Shown here piece after piece: positions 26,217 through 35,878 of a stretch of 64,000 nt of DNA (positions are counted from its first letter, which is position 1; every line of letters starts with the position of its first letter). A program made the translations under genes and the position numbers. Source of the DNA: UBA6115 sp050953005. GTDB taxonomy: Bacteria > Bacillota > Clostridia > Christensenellales > Aristaeellaceae. The notes under the pieces were generated by a model. It ran no database searches, was not told where the DNA came from, and saw only the letters and a list, made by a program, of their open reading frames with translations. The stretch covers positions 1 through 64,000 of the forward strand of contig JBMNLV010000005.1 in the NCBI GenBank assembly GCA_050953005.1, written 5' to 3'.

Positions 26217-26567
26217 CCAAAGTATGGACACACTGCCATTGCCGAGGTGCTTCCGGTCCAGCGCCTTGATTATGACGATTTGATGGTCATCCTGAAGGCC
26301 TTGTCCCCCAAGCCGTCAGGCAGCACCCTGCTTTGAAAAATGTGCCTGATGAGTGGCCCCATTTCCTGGGCTATAACAAAACCGCGGAGAGTCTGCAGGA
26401 CGAGGTTGTGATGACTATCGGCGGCGATCCTTTCCTGGCCTTCGGGACCTTCGGGAAGGGACGTTCCGCGGCCTTTACCTCCGATTGCGCGGCCCCACTG
26501 GGGACCGCCGGAGTTTGTCAACTGGGAGGGCTATGCGCCGCTTTGGAAGGGGATTGTTGGTTATATT
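26217..26567 (+). pseudogene. Broken glutamine amidotransferase-like gene (DUF1355/ThuA type), 3' remnant
   Basis: Three frames in succession give TAIAEVLPVQRLDYDDLMV, then PEGLVPQAVRQHPALKNVPD...WPHFLGYNKT...IGGDPFLAFGTFGKGRSAAF, then PHWGPPEFVNWEGYAPLWKG. This is the conserved C-terminal half of putative glutamine amidotransferases. Frame changes occur near 26,285 and near 26,495, the latter at a C-run (GCGGCCCCACTGG). The last codons are replaced by a 109-bp MITE starting at 26568. The N-terminal half is missing; 26,110-26,216 holds nothing recognisable. Clearly non-functional. Confidence 0.75.
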
Positions 26568-26676
26568 AGTGTTTACTGAACAATAACCGTTTTCAAACTT
26601 TTCCTTGAACTATTTTACCATGAATCAAGCCAGAATGCTTATGAAATATAGATGGGTAAGTTGTTCAGTAGACAGT
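26568..26676. mobile_element. 109-bp MITE related to the IS at 2700
   Basis: Its ends, AGTGTTTACTGAACAA and (reverse strand from 26676) ACTGTCTACTGAACAA, match each other and the terminal inverted repeat of the insertion sequence at 2700-4330 (AGTGTCTGCTGAACAA). The interior (about 75 bp) has no coding potential. It was probably mobilised by that transposase. No clear target duplication remains. Confidence 0.6.
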
Positions 26677-26714
26677 AGATTCCACAAGGAATTTTGAGAA
26701 ATCAGAGGAAGACA

Positions 26715-27974
26715 TTATTCAAGAACTAACCTGATAATCTTCTCGTCATTCTCACTTTCATAAAAGCTACTACGCGGAATTGTCTCTTGATGTACAGTTT
26801 TGATACCGTTTGCTTCTACAAAAACTTCATAATCTCCAAAAAAGAGCTTGGTACCACATACACCATCATTATTTGTAATCAAGTTTGCATTTGTACGCCA
26901 TTCATGGTTGATTAATCTATCAAGAGTTTTATATATTGGTTTCTCCCTTAGATCTTCAGTTACAACACCAGATGGCGCACCCAACCAACGATGGTCTGTC
27001 AAATCAAACCACGAGAGCGCTTCGGTAGCGGGATGACTAAAGACAAGTGTATAGAAATCTTCAGCATAAGCTGCTTGATTATGAAGATATTCCTCAGTTT
27101 CTTCCCATTTATTCTCAGTGTTTGTGTGATAGTTGATTTCACCTATAGGGTAGCCGCTTAGAATTGAGCATTCAGGAAAATGGATGGGCCACCCATAGAC
27201 TGCGGCTCGATCTATTATCTTGATTGTTTGCTCATAAGTCCATCTCTCTCGATGCATATGGCTTTGTATCCCTAACAAATCAATGTCAACACCATTCTCC
27301 CGCATTTCACGTAAAAAATGGTAATATTTATCTACATGTACATTAAAATCACCATAGATGAGTTTTGCATCAGGTTTAAAAGAACGGACAAGCTGTGTAC
27401 CAAATTTGATCATATTGATTGGACCATAATCTCGAACCCAATGAGCAACAGGGGTGTCGTTCACTGTGCCAATATAGCGATCATTAACGGTTGTTTCGTT
27501 AGCGACATCGAAAAAATCAAAATCATTACCATGCAAACGCATTAAACGTGATATTCGCTCTGTATATAGTTGTTTGATATCATCATCATATTTAATCCAG
27601 TCAGGAATAAGATCTTGCCAAATAAGTGCATGAAGCTTCTTTTTGAGGTTGTTTTTATCTGCCCATTTGATCAGATTCGATGTATATGGTTCATTATATA
27701 TGCCTTTTTGTGGCTCATACCAGCTCCAATGATAAGGAACCATTGTGTAGTTAAACAGTTTTGTAAATAATTTTGTGAACCGCTCATTCATTTTAGGATC
27801 TTGATATTTTCCGTACTGGTAGCATACTGCACCAAAAAGAAAATGATGATTCACCATTCGTATGTTTACAATTGCATTTGGGACTGGCAAGTTGTTTTTT
27901 GATACGATGAATTTAACTTCTATCTGCCGGGTTCTTTTGATTCTCTGTTTTGCTTCACGTACTAGTGTGCTCAT
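26715..27974 (-). CDS. GH10-family glycoside hydrolase (xylanase-like), cytoplasmic
   Basis: A 419-residue protein without signal peptide. The GH10 TIM barrel shows FFDVANETT (acid/base Glu) and IHFPECSILSG (probable nucleophile Glu), plus LGIQSHMHRERW. A C-terminal beta domain of about 60 residues (INHEWRTNANLITNNDG...) is shared with the second GH10 in this window. The usual nucleophile motif TELD is altered, so specificity may differ from classical endoxylanase; it may act on imported oligosaccharides. The ATG at 27974 is favoured over 27980 by spacing to AAAGGGG. It is the last gene of the glycyl-radical/ABC operon. Confidence 0.85.
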   Translation of the reverse strand: MSTLVREAKQRIKRTRQIEVKFIVSKNNLPVPNAIVNIRMVNHHFLFGAVCYQYGKYQDPKMNERFTKLFTKLFNYTMVPYHWSWYEPQKGIYNEPYTSNLIKWADKNNLKKKLHALIWQDLIPDWIKYDDDIKQLYTERISRLMRLHGNDFDFFDVANETTVNDRYIGTVNDTPVAHWVRDYGPINMIKFGTQLVRSFKPDAKLIYGDFNVHVDKYYHFLREMRENGVDIDLLGIQSHMHRERWTYEQTIKIIDRAAVYGWPIHFPECSILSGYPIGEINYHTNTENKWEETEEYLHNQAAYAEDFYTLVFSHPATEALSWFDLTDHRWLGAPSGVVTEDLREKPIYKTLDRLINHEWRTNANLITNNDGVCGTKLFFGDYEVFVEANGIKTVHQETIPRSSFYESENDEKIIRLVLE

Positions 27975-28153
27975 AAGCATACCCCTTTCTTCTACTACGA
28001 AATGTTTTTTGTATATCCTTGTTAGGTATGGTTTGTAGAGAATGTTTTTGTTACAGACGTGATTCTCCTTTGTTGATTATTAAGAATGAAGGCGCTAAGT
28101 GTTTTTAGATCGTTAAATGTCTCAGGATTTTTCAACATTTCATGGCATGAATT

Positions 28154-29191
28154 TCATGGCCTGAACATTCTTTGAGGGTATTTCTCTGATCCCTGAAGTT
28201 GCCACTTCATCTCAAAAACCTTTCTCCTTATATTTACTGCTTGGTTGATGGTTTTACCCATGCGCATTTTTGTTAATAAAATATTTGCACACTCCTCTCC
28301 TATTGTTTCTGTTGGGTATAATACAGAAGTAATTGAGCCATATTCCAAGCCCAAACGTCCACAAGAAATAAAGGCGATATCATCAGGTATGACTATGTGC
28401 AGTTCTGCCAATGCATACAATGACCCCAAGGACATCCTGCTGTTGGTAGCAAAAATTGCTGTTACATCCGGCCGAGAAGTAATCAGATCTTTTGTTAGCT
28501 TATAGGATAAGTCAAACTTAAAATCACCACGTAGAATCAAATCTTCTTGCATTGGAATATGGTGTTTATCTAACGCTGCTCGATAACCGTCTAATCGCGC
28601 GAGCCCACTTGAGGAAGTGATTGGACCACTGATAATCGCAATGTTTTTATGATTATTCATAATTAGTTTTTGAGTTGCTTGATAAGCGCCGTTATAATTG
28701 TCCATGAACACACCATCAAGGTTGCAGCTTGGCAAATCACGGTCAAGCAGAACAATTGGTGTATTATTGTTATTCATATTAATCAGATATTCTGCGTTGA
28801 ATGTCTCTTCAATGGAAACGGGGACAGCGATTACACCACTAATCCCCATCTGCACCAACATATCAAGACAACGAATTTCTTTATCAGGACGTTCATCTGT
28901 GTTACATATAACAACTTCAATGCCATGTCTCTCTACTACTCGCTCAATTCCTTGAATAACTTCCATGAAATATGTGTTATGAATGTCTGGTACTACAACA
29001 GCAATCGTATTAAGATGAATAGATTTTTCCTTCTTTTGATATTTTCTTGGTTGATATGAATACATTTTTGCTACAGCTAAGATTTTTTTTCTCGTTATAT
29101 CATTGATATATCCTTTACCACTAAAAGCCCTTGAAACAGTTGCAATGGACACGCCAACATAATCAGCTAGTTCTTTCATACTTGAAATCAT
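28154..29191 (-). CDS. LacI-family transcriptional regulator
   Basis: A 345-residue protein. The N-terminal HTH (MKELADYVGVSIATVSRAFS) and hinge are followed by a periplasmic-binding-like effector domain (IAVVVPDIHNTYFMEVIQGI, GYRAALDKHHIPMQ, AIFATNSRMSLG). It most likely senses a sugar carried or produced by the neighbouring transporter and GH10 enzyme. Candidate operators of LacI form (CAAACGTT-type palindromes) are at 35770 in the operon leader and at 36219. The gene sits inside the operon, between the permease and GH10 genes, so it would autoregulate. Confidence 0.9.
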   Translation of the reverse strand: MISSMKELADYVGVSIATVSRAFSGKGYINDITRKKILAVAKMYSYQPRKYQKKEKSIHLNTIAVVVPDIHNTYFMEVIQGIERVVERHGIEVVICNTDERPDKEIRCLDMLVQMGISGVIAVPVSIEETFNAEYLINMNNNNTPIVLLDRDLPSCNLDGVFMDNYNGAYQATQKLIMNNHKNIAIISGPITSSSGLARLDGYRAALDKHHIPMQEDLILRGDFKFDLSYKLTKDLITSRPDVTAIFATNSRMSLGSLYALAELHIVIPDDIAFISCGRLGLEYGSITSVLYPTETIGEECANILLTKMRMGKTINQAVNIRRKVFEMKWQLQGSEKYPQRMFRP

Positions 29192-29271
29192 CTAACAATT
29201 TTACTCCTTGTTGAACATCTAAATAATCGTTCAAGATTAAAATGTAACAATTGAAATGTGTCCCGTTTCCA

Positions 29272-30102
29272 TCACTGTTTAATACCAACAAATGCCATGC
29301 TTTCCACAATTTGTCGTTGAAAAATAAAGAAAACAATAAGAATGGGCAAGGCTGCCATAATTGCTACTGCCATTACAGGCCCAACATAACGCGCGGCATC
29401 AGAAGTATTGAACAGAGAAATTCCAACAGCAAGCAGTTGCATATCTCGTTTGCCAATGACTATCAGAGGCCATAAGAAATTATTCCAGTTAACAATGGAT
29501 TGTAAAATAAACAACGTTGCGATGATAGGTTTAGAAAGTGGCAGGATAATTTGGAAGAATACTCGCCATTCGTTAGCACCATCTATGAAAGCTGATTCAC
29601 GCAACGATTCTGGTATTTCATCGATGCTCTGCTTTGCCAAGAACATACCATAACTATATGCGAAGCCTCCCAGGATTAGAGGCCAATAAGTGTTGAGCAT
29701 TTTCCAATTCTTGAATTGCATAAACAACGGAATCATTCTTGCTTCGAAAGGAATCATCATAACTGCAATCATCACAAGAAATAGTGTTTTCTTAAACATA
29801 AAATTGCCTTTTGAAAAAGCGTAACCACACGTCATTGCAAAGAATACTGAAATACTGGTATTACTGATAGTGACAAACAATGTGTTTAAGAAATATCGTA
29901 AAAGTGGCAATGCGGTGAAAGCATACTTGAAATTAAAAAGCGATAGTGTTAGAGGCCAGAATCGTGGTGGATTTGGTATTTCGGTGGTTACTGAACGATC
30001 AAATGCAATCACAATAGCCCAAAAAATTGGAATCAAAACTATTGCTAACGAAACAAACAAGAATATTATCAGCAATTTGTTCATTCTGTTTTTTCGTTTC
30101 AT
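29272..30102 (-). CDS. Sugar ABC transporter permease (MalG/CUT1 type)
   Basis: A 276-residue membrane protein with about six transmembrane helices and the EAA-loop ESAFIDGANEWRVFFQIILP that contacts the ATPase. It matches the second permease of CUT1 sugar importers. The upstream permease gene ends 23 bp before it. No ATP-binding subunit is encoded in the operon, as is common where a shared MsmK-type ATPase energises several importers. Confidence 0.93.
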   Translation of the reverse strand: MKRKNRMNKLLIIFLFVSLAIVLIPIFWAIVIAFDRSVTTEIPNPPRFWPLTLSLFNFKYAFTALPLLRYFLNTLFVTISNTSISVFFAMTCGYAFSKGNFMFKKTLFLVMIAVMMIPFEARMIPLFMQFKNWKMLNTYWPLILGGFAYSYGMFLAKQSIDEIPESLRESAFIDGANEWRVFFQIILPLSKPIIATLFILQSIVNWNNFLWPLIVIGKRDMQLLAVGISLFNTSDAARYVGPVMAVAIMAALPILIVFFIFQRQIVESMAFVGIKQ

Positions 30103-30125
30103 TTTACAGTTACCCTTCGCTTAGA

Positions 30126-31025
30126 CTATTTAGCAAGCAATTTTGTGGTTCGCATGTTAATCAATGTTACTACTAAAATTATCAGAAACACAATCATCAC
30201 TCCTGCAGAAGACAGGCCATAGTTGGGGTTCTCAAAACTATACTGATATATGTACATAAGAACTGATTGAAGCGCAGCTCTTGAACCACCTGATGCAGAA
30301 TTGTGACAGATAATATATAAGTCAGAAAATCGAGAGAATCCACTAATAGTATTCGTAACAAATAAAAATATAAATATCCCTCTCATGTTTGGAGTAGTGA
30401 TATACCACCATTTTTGGAGGGAATTAGCCGAGTCAACTTCAGCAGCCTCATATATTTCACCTGGTATTGATTGTAGTCCTGCCAAGCAGATGAGCAAGGT
30501 GTATCCGAGGCCGTGCCAAACACTGATTATTGACACGCCAATTTTAGAAATAGCCGGGTCAACCAACCATCCAATTCTGATCTTCTGGCCAGATATGAAC
30601 GAAAGAACACTGTTCAGCAGACCATCATTCTGCAAAAGAACATATCGAAACACTAGAACTACACTGATACCAGCAATCATGTTGGGTATAAAGAAACCTA
30701 TCCGTAAAAATGTTTGTTCTTTTTTCCCACTAAGTGAGTTAATCATGCAAGCTAGGATAAATCCAATTGGGATTACTGAGTACCCATATACAGTCATGAC
30801 GATTGTATTGAATAAAGCACGATAAAAACTGGAATTGTTTAGCAAGGCTCTATAATTCTTAAAACCCGCGAATGTTTCACCAAAACCAAGAACAGACACA
30901 TTATAGAAGCTATACTTTACACTTGTAAATGTTGGGATGTAAGTCAGCACAATCAAACAAATCAGACTGGGCAACAAAAAAGTGTACCAGATTGCACTCT
31001 TTCGAATTTTTCTTAACATTGCCAC
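30126..31025 (-). CDS. Sugar ABC transporter permease (MalF/UgpA type)
   Basis: A 299-residue membrane protein with six predicted helices and the EAA loop EAAEVDSANSLQKWWYITTP. It forms the heterodimeric channel with the next permease. The length is typical of a short MalF-type subunit without the large periplasmic loop. It lies about 70 bp after the binding-protein gene in the same direction. Confidence 0.93.
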   Translation of the reverse strand: MAMLRKIRKSAIWYTFLLPSLICLIVLTYIPTFTSVKYSFYNVSVLGFGETFAGFKNYRALLNNSSFYRALFNTIVMTVYGYSVIPIGFILACMINSLSGKKEQTFLRIGFFIPNMIAGISVVLVFRYVLLQNDGLLNSVLSFISGQKIRIGWLVDPAISKIGVSIISVWHGLGYTLLICLAGLQSIPGEIYEAAEVDSANSLQKWWYITTPNMRGIFIFLFVTNTISGFSRFSDLYIICHNSASGGSRAALQSVLMYIYQYSFENPNYGLSSAGVMIVFLIILVVTLINMRTTKLLAK

Positions 31026-31094
31026 TGCTCCCCATCTGTTTGTTGTTAAATGAAACGGAGAGCTGCATAAAACAAATGCAGCTCCCCACAGTTC

Positions 31095-32450
31095 TTACTT
31101 CATGGATTCAGCCATTTCTTCCAATTCTTTTTGAATTGCTGCTGCTGTTTCTTCGGGTGTTAGCTTCTGTTCATATAATGGTATTACATAGTTGCTGAAG
31201 ATGGTTTCCACAGAGCCAAACAAGTTGTCATAGTAGACACTACTGTTTGCCCAGAAAAAAGGAGGGAAATTTTCAAAGTTTTGACTAAATGCCTCAGCAA
31301 AAGGATATCCTTCAGCAGCAAGGTTTTCAATAGCCTTTTTTGAATTTGGCAAGTTGCCTGTTTCTAGAACATAATCTGCAACCCGCTCGTCTGTAATCAT
31401 CCACTTGATGAATTCCCAAGCCGCTTCCTTGTTTGCAGAAGTTTTTGGAATTGCCATGTTCCAGTCTCCTAGGAAGAAAGCGCGTCCATCGTTGTTAACA
31501 ATTTTAGGATATGGAGCATAACCATACTGATCTACACAATTATTTGCAACCGTCAACTGATAGAGTCTCAAGGGCATTACATCAAGATAGACTCCAACAT
31601 TGTTATCCTTGGTGCCAAATCGTTCAAAACCTACTTTTTCCAAATATCCCGGAGCAAAAGTTGTGCCTAACTCTTGCAAAAACTTGAACGATTCTATCAC
31701 TTCAGGAGTATTGTATAGTATTTTGCTTTCAAATTTTTTGTCTGCAAATTCCGTCACATGGATATTATTCGACCAATTGTATGAAACAAAAGGTCGCCAA
31801 AGGTTTGTTGCAGTCATGTTAATAGTGGAACCATAACACATTTCACCAGTAACTGGATTTTCTCCTGTAATCGCTTTTAATTTTTCAAGGAAAGTCTGCC
31901 AGGTATCATTCGCGTTTGGGTATTCTACTCCGAAATTATCAAAGATTGATTTATCATAGCATATCACATAGGCGTTCAAACCAATAGGAACTGCTGTACA
32001 AGACAACTGAGTGTAATTATTAGCATCAGCTCTCCTGTAGGTGCCTTGTGTGAACAAGAGCTCCAACAACTCGGGGCTTTGTTCCAAATAGGGCATCATA
32101 TCTTCGACTACATCAACCATGGTGCCGCCATGAACCAAAACATCTGCCTGCTCTCCTGTAGCAGCTGCTTGCAATTTTGCCATCCAGCTATCCCATGGTA
32201 TTGCTTCAATTTCCAATTTCATATTTGGATATGTCTCTTCGAATAGTTCAATGAGGTAATGATGGCCGATTCTTACTTCACCAGAAACAGGGTCTACCAC
32301 ATCATCATATGTAGTAAAACCAGGGCCTACAAGGCGAAGTGTACCAGTCATAAAGCTCTTGTTTTCGTCTGCAAAAGCACTGGTTGTTGCTGTTAAAAAT
32401 AGTATTGTGAGAACCATGGCAACAACTACGATGTTTGTTTGTCTTTTCAT
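31095..32450 (-). CDS. Extracellular sugar-binding protein of the ABC transporter
   Basis: A 451-residue solute-binding protein (cluster 1 type). The signal peptide MKRQTNIVVVAMVLTILFLT...TSAFA has a signal peptidase I site (AFA/DE) and no lipobox cysteine. This is unusual for a Gram-positive binding protein, which is normally a lipoprotein; it may be held by the permeases or be loosely associated. The body has WDSWMAKLQAAATGEQADVL and WNMAIPKTSANKEAAWEFIK, typical of the family. AAGGAGG lies before the ATG. The ligand is likely an oligosaccharide, given the GH10 gene in the operon. Confidence 0.9.
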   Translation of the reverse strand: MKRQTNIVVVAMVLTILFLTATTSAFADENKSFMTGTLRLVGPGFTTYDDVVDPVSGEVRIGHHYLIELFEETYPNMKLEIEAIPWDSWMAKLQAAATGEQADVLVHGGTMVDVVEDMMPYLEQSPELLELLFTQGTYRRADANNYTQLSCTAVPIGLNAYVICYDKSIFDNFGVEYPNANDTWQTFLEKLKAITGENPVTGEMCYGSTINMTATNLWRPFVSYNWSNNIHVTEFADKKFESKILYNTPEVIESFKFLQELGTTFAPGYLEKVGFERFGTKDNNVGVYLDVMPLRLYQLTVANNCVDQYGYAPYPKIVNNDGRAFFLGDWNMAIPKTSANKEAAWEFIKWMITDERVADYVLETGNLPNSKKAIENLAAEGYPFAEAFSQNFENFPPFFWANSSVYYDNLFGSVETIFSNYVIPLYEQKLTPEETAAAIQKELEEMAESMK

Positions 32451-32495
32451 GAACGAACTACCTCCTTTTTTATTTGCAGTCAGTTATCTATGTTT

Positions 32496-33473
32496 TCAAT
32501 AGAGAATACCTGTTAATTTTGTTTTCTTTGCTAGATTACTATAGCAAGAAAGTGAATTTAACAAGGATTCAGCGAATTCTTTGCGTATGAGCGGAACGTT
32601 TTTGTATGACCAATCTTTGCCTAGTTTTGCATACTTGTTTACGCAGGTATTATTGAATGCACACAATTCCCATAGTTCAACGAGATCAGCTATGCGACTT
32701 GATTCTAAATAATCTGCAATTGCTAGGAGTGTCTCGTTTGTTGCAGTTGCTGAGGGTATCAATGGCGTTCGGATAATCAATCTGCAGTTTAATGTCCGTT
32801 CCCTCATCAAGGATGTGATTTTTTCAAGATTATTTAGAATCAGGCTATTACTTTTTCCCGTATAATGCAAGTGCTTGGCCTCATCTATAAATTTAATGTC
32901 ATATAGCAAGATGTCTGTCCATGGTAACACAGCTTTGAAGTTCTCAAATGGCGCATAGCCTGAACTGTCTACAGCAGTGTTAATACCATGAATTTTTAAT
33001 TTTATGAAGAAATTCTTGACAAATTCAGCCTGCAGCATGCATTCGCCTCCGGATGCCGTAACACCTCCTCCCGATTTTTCGTAAAATGCTTGATCCTTTA
33101 ACACCTCCTTTACTAACTCATCCATTGAACTGCTATGAACTGTAAGTTCCAAAGCATTCGATGGGCATGAAAAGAGACACGCTTTACAAATAGTACATTT
33201 TGAACGGTCAACACGAATCCCTGTCTCGCTTACAGCAAGTGCTTGATGCTTACAGGCTTTTAAACACTCAAAACAACCAATACATTGTCTTTCATCATAC
33301 CAAATGACAGGTTGAAAACAGATGCCTTCAGGATTGTGACACCATTTACAAGCAAGCAAACAACCTGCAAAAAAAACAGTCGTACGCAACCCTGGACCGT
33401 CATGGGTTGTTCCACGGAAAATATCAAAGATTTTTGCTGTCCCGCCAGCGTTCTGAGCACTAAATTGTGTCAT
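32496..33473 (-). CDS. Glycyl radical enzyme-activating enzyme (radical SAM)
   Basis: A 325-residue activase. The radical SAM motif CLLACKWC (CX3CX2C) sits in FFAGCLLACKWCHNPEG. It is followed by a two-cluster ferredoxin insert (CIGCFECLKAC and CTICKACLFSC), as in activases of dehydratase-type glycyl radical enzymes rather than the short PFL activase. GGGVTASGGE is the SAM-binding glycine stretch. It would install the radical on the neighbouring enzyme using AdoMet. The ATG at 33473 (reading MTQFSAQNAGG) is preferred over 33524. It overlaps the end of the glycyl radical enzyme gene by 14 bp, implying coupled translation. Confidence 0.92.
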   Translation of the reverse strand: MTQFSAQNAGGTAKIFDIFRGTTHDGPGLRTTVFFAGCLLACKWCHNPEGICFQPVIWYDERQCIGCFECLKACKHQALAVSETGIRVDRSKCTICKACLFSCPSNALELTVHSSSMDELVKEVLKDQAFYEKSGGGVTASGGECMLQAEFVKNFFIKLKIHGINTAVDSSGYAPFENFKAVLPWTDILLYDIKFIDEAKHLHYTGKSNSLILNNLEKITSLMRERTLNCRLIIRTPLIPSATATNETLLAIADYLESSRIADLVELWELCAFNNTCVNKYAKLGKDWSYKNVPLIRKEFAESLLNSLSCYSNLAKKTKLTGILY

Positions 33474-35739
33474 AGTTGGTTCTTCCGCAAAACTCAATCT
33501 GAAAAGGCTTAGCCAGGCAAACAAATCTTGTTGTATATCCGGTTACCTTGATAATAATGTTTTGATATTCTGGCTTGTTTGGATGTTCTATTGCGTCTTT
33601 TAGTTGATTTAAGTCAATAATATTTAGATTAATTTGAAAATTGTTCTTGCTAAAGTAAGCCTCTGAAAAAATTTTTATATATTCTGCTAAATTTTCCTTT
33701 CCATCAAACATTTTTGGTTGCAATTCAACCTGCAATGTCCCGCCAAGGAACTTATGATTGTGTATTTTTGAAAGAGAATTGGCAGTTGCCTGTAATCCTT
33801 TTGTGTTTCTCCCTGCAGTAGGATTGCAGCCATGAGCAAGCGGTTCATGGGAGTACCGTCCATCAGGAGTTGCTGGAAGCACATCAACAGCTGTGTGTCC
33901 TTGAAATTGAAAAAGGGATGCCCTATATTGTTGTCCTCGATTGTTGTATTGGTTATCTAGAATGTCTGCAATTGAGTTAGTTATCCTGACCAATAATGTA
34001 TCCACTTCATCTATATCATTGCCAAATTTTGATTGTCGAAGAAACCGCGTTCTCATTATATCGTTGGATTTCCAATTGTTGGACGTAGCTTGGCGCACTT
34101 CAGCTAATGAATACATTTGTTTTTCAAAAACCAATTGTTGAATAGCATACATTGAATCTGCAACATTTGGTATTCCTAATATATTGACAGAAGTGTATTG
34201 ATAATCTACACCGCGATGACCAGTAATATCGATGCCTCGTTCAATAGGACCATGAAAATGGAGAGATGTTGCCATTTCTGGCCAAATCTTATCAATCACA
34301 TCGTATTGGGCATCTTTAAAGACTCTGAGTGCTTCGCAGGTTTTCTTCAACTCATCAACAAAAACTTGATAGAATCTTTCAAAATCTTTTGTACCCTCAT
34401 CTATACAGCGATCCATTGCACGCCACATCGGATCCAATAACACAATTGAGTTGACATCCTGATCGCAGTACTCTTTACCTGGAATAGAAAACCATTGACA
34501 ACCACCTATAGCGACACTCCAAGCATCATCCATAGAGACACCAGAGCGCAATTCACAATCCACAAAGAGATCATAGTTGCAAAATGTTGGAACACCTGCT
34601 CCGTGCCGAGCCAATACATCGCATGCATACAGAAACAAATCTTGATCGATATCTGGATGCCAAAGCAGAAACAAATTGTTGTAGTCGTCTACCATATCAT
34701 AGGTTTCTAGTATAACTCTGCTCATTTTATTAGTTGCATCACTACCGTCTTTTAGTCTTCCACAAATTGAGAAATGTTGGCCTCGAACTTTCAAAAACAT
34801 CTCAGCCAGGTATTCTCTTGCATCTTGTAGAGAGAGTATTCCAGCCTTCAGATCTTGCATTAAAAAACTGTTTAGGTACAAGTCAAGGCGGCCATATCCA
34901 TTCCCATGTCCAACGATACGATCTGACAGGATAGCGAAATGTATCCACTGTACTGCTTGACAATATGTTTTTGGCGCATTATAGGTAATTGCTTTGCAGT
35001 TTTCCGCAATAAATAAATAACGCTCTTTCTCATCATGATTACTTGTGTTTTGTGCCAATTCATATGCAGTCTTTGAATGCTTATCGATAAAATCCATGAT
35101 TGCTTGACAAACCAACTTCAATCCTGACAAGTATTGGGCTTTATTTGGCTCTTCCAGCCTTGTATATAGTGAAAGGGATTCATCAATTCGTTGCATAATT
35201 CCGCCCCACCCTTGGGACAAACCAATAGAAAAATCAAGGCAGGTATGTCCATGACTGGTACCACCTGCCCCCAATTTACGCACTTCCCTTCCAATTTCGT
35301 GGACGTTGTCTCCAAAATAGTACTTCCTGACTTCGTTCATTTCCCAGTGGAACTCACCAACAATTATTTCGTTATCGTAAATTTCAGCTGGACTATGTCG
35401 AAGCAAGAAAGCATAATCTTTGGCCCAACTAAGCGGTGTTGCTTCATAACCCTCAATGCGGGAAGGAACCTGATCGTAGAAAGGAAAATCAATACCAATA
35501 TCTACACGGCAAGCATGATCACCAAGAGAATAACTCGTTTCTTTCGGAAAGGACCATTCGCCCGTTTGAGGCACAATACCATTTGCTTTATCAGTCCAAT
35601 GATAAACTAGTTGTGTGGAGTCTGCTGTATACAGATTTCTACGACCACTAGCAGCTACCTCTTGATTTTTTTGTATCAACTTTTGAAGGCGTTGGCTTGG
35701 ATAAAAATTGCTTTTATACTCATTTCTTACTGCAGTCAT
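33460..35739 (-). CDS. Glycyl radical enzyme of unassigned reaction (PFL superfamily)
   Basis: A 759-residue protein. The C-terminal radical loop reads IIIKVTGYTTRF, with the glycine of VTGY as the radical site (family consensus RVxGY). The active-site cysteine is most likely in AIGGCQWFSIPGKEY. Dehydratases and decarboxylases of the superfamily have Cys-x-Glu there (GCVE) and PFL has Cys-Cys; this protein has neither. It is therefore not PFL, glycerol dehydratase, choline lyase or 4-hydroxyphenylacetate decarboxylase by motif. It is first in an operon with its activase, a sugar ABC importer, LacI and GH10, which suggests a carbohydrate-derived substrate. Oxygen-sensitive, cytoplasmic. Confidence 0.9.
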   Translation of the reverse strand: MTAVRNEYKSNFYPSQRLQKLIQKNQEVAASGRRNLYTADSTQLVYHWTDKANGIVPQTGEWSFPKETSYSLGDHACRVDIGIDFPFYDQVPSRIEGYEATPLSWAKDYAFLLRHSPAEIYDNEIIVGEFHWEMNEVRKYYFGDNVHEIGREVRKLGAGGTSHGHTCLDFSIGLSQGWGGIMQRIDESLSLYTRLEEPNKAQYLSGLKLVCQAIMDFIDKHSKTAYELAQNTSNHDEKERYLFIAENCKAITYNAPKTYCQAVQWIHFAILSDRIVGHGNGYGRLDLYLNSFLMQDLKAGILSLQDAREYLAEMFLKVRGQHFSICGRLKDGSDATNKMSRVILETYDMVDDYNNLFLLWHPDIDQDLFLYACDVLARHGAGVPTFCNYDLFVDCELRSGVSMDDAWSVAIGGCQWFSIPGKEYCDQDVNSIVLLDPMWRAMDRCIDEGTKDFERFYQVFVDELKKTCEALRVFKDAQYDVIDKIWPEMATSLHFHGPIERGIDITGHRGVDYQYTSVNILGIPNVADSMYAIQQLVFEKQMYSLAEVRQATSNNWKSNDIMRTRFLRQSKFGNDIDEVDTLLVRITNSIADILDNQYNNRGQQYRASLFQFQGHTAVDVLPATPDGRYSHEPLAHGCNPTAGRNTKGLQATANSLSKIHNHKFLGGTLQVELQPKMFDGKENLAEYIKIFSEAYFSKNNFQINLNIIDLNQLKDAIEHPNKPEYQNIIIKVTGYTTRFVCLAKPFQIEFCGRTNYDTI

Positions 35740-35768
35740 TTTTCTCTCCTTATAAATTGTAGTGGTTT

Positions 35769-35783
35769 TCTCAAACGTTCCGA
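35769..35783. promoter_or_regulatory. Candidate LacI-type operator in the operon leader
   Basis: CTCAAACGTTCCG centred on CG resembles LacI-family operators. It lies downstream of the mapped promoter, 30-45 bp before the glycyl radical enzyme ATG, where a bound repressor could block elongation. Imperfect palindrome. Confidence 0.35.
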
Positions 35784-35878
35784 TGTCTGTTTGTTATTCT
35801 TGTTCTCAGGTGATAAATTAAGGATGACAGGAGGATATTTGTAGGAAAACAGGTCATTGTGCCTTCAAATTTAATTTG

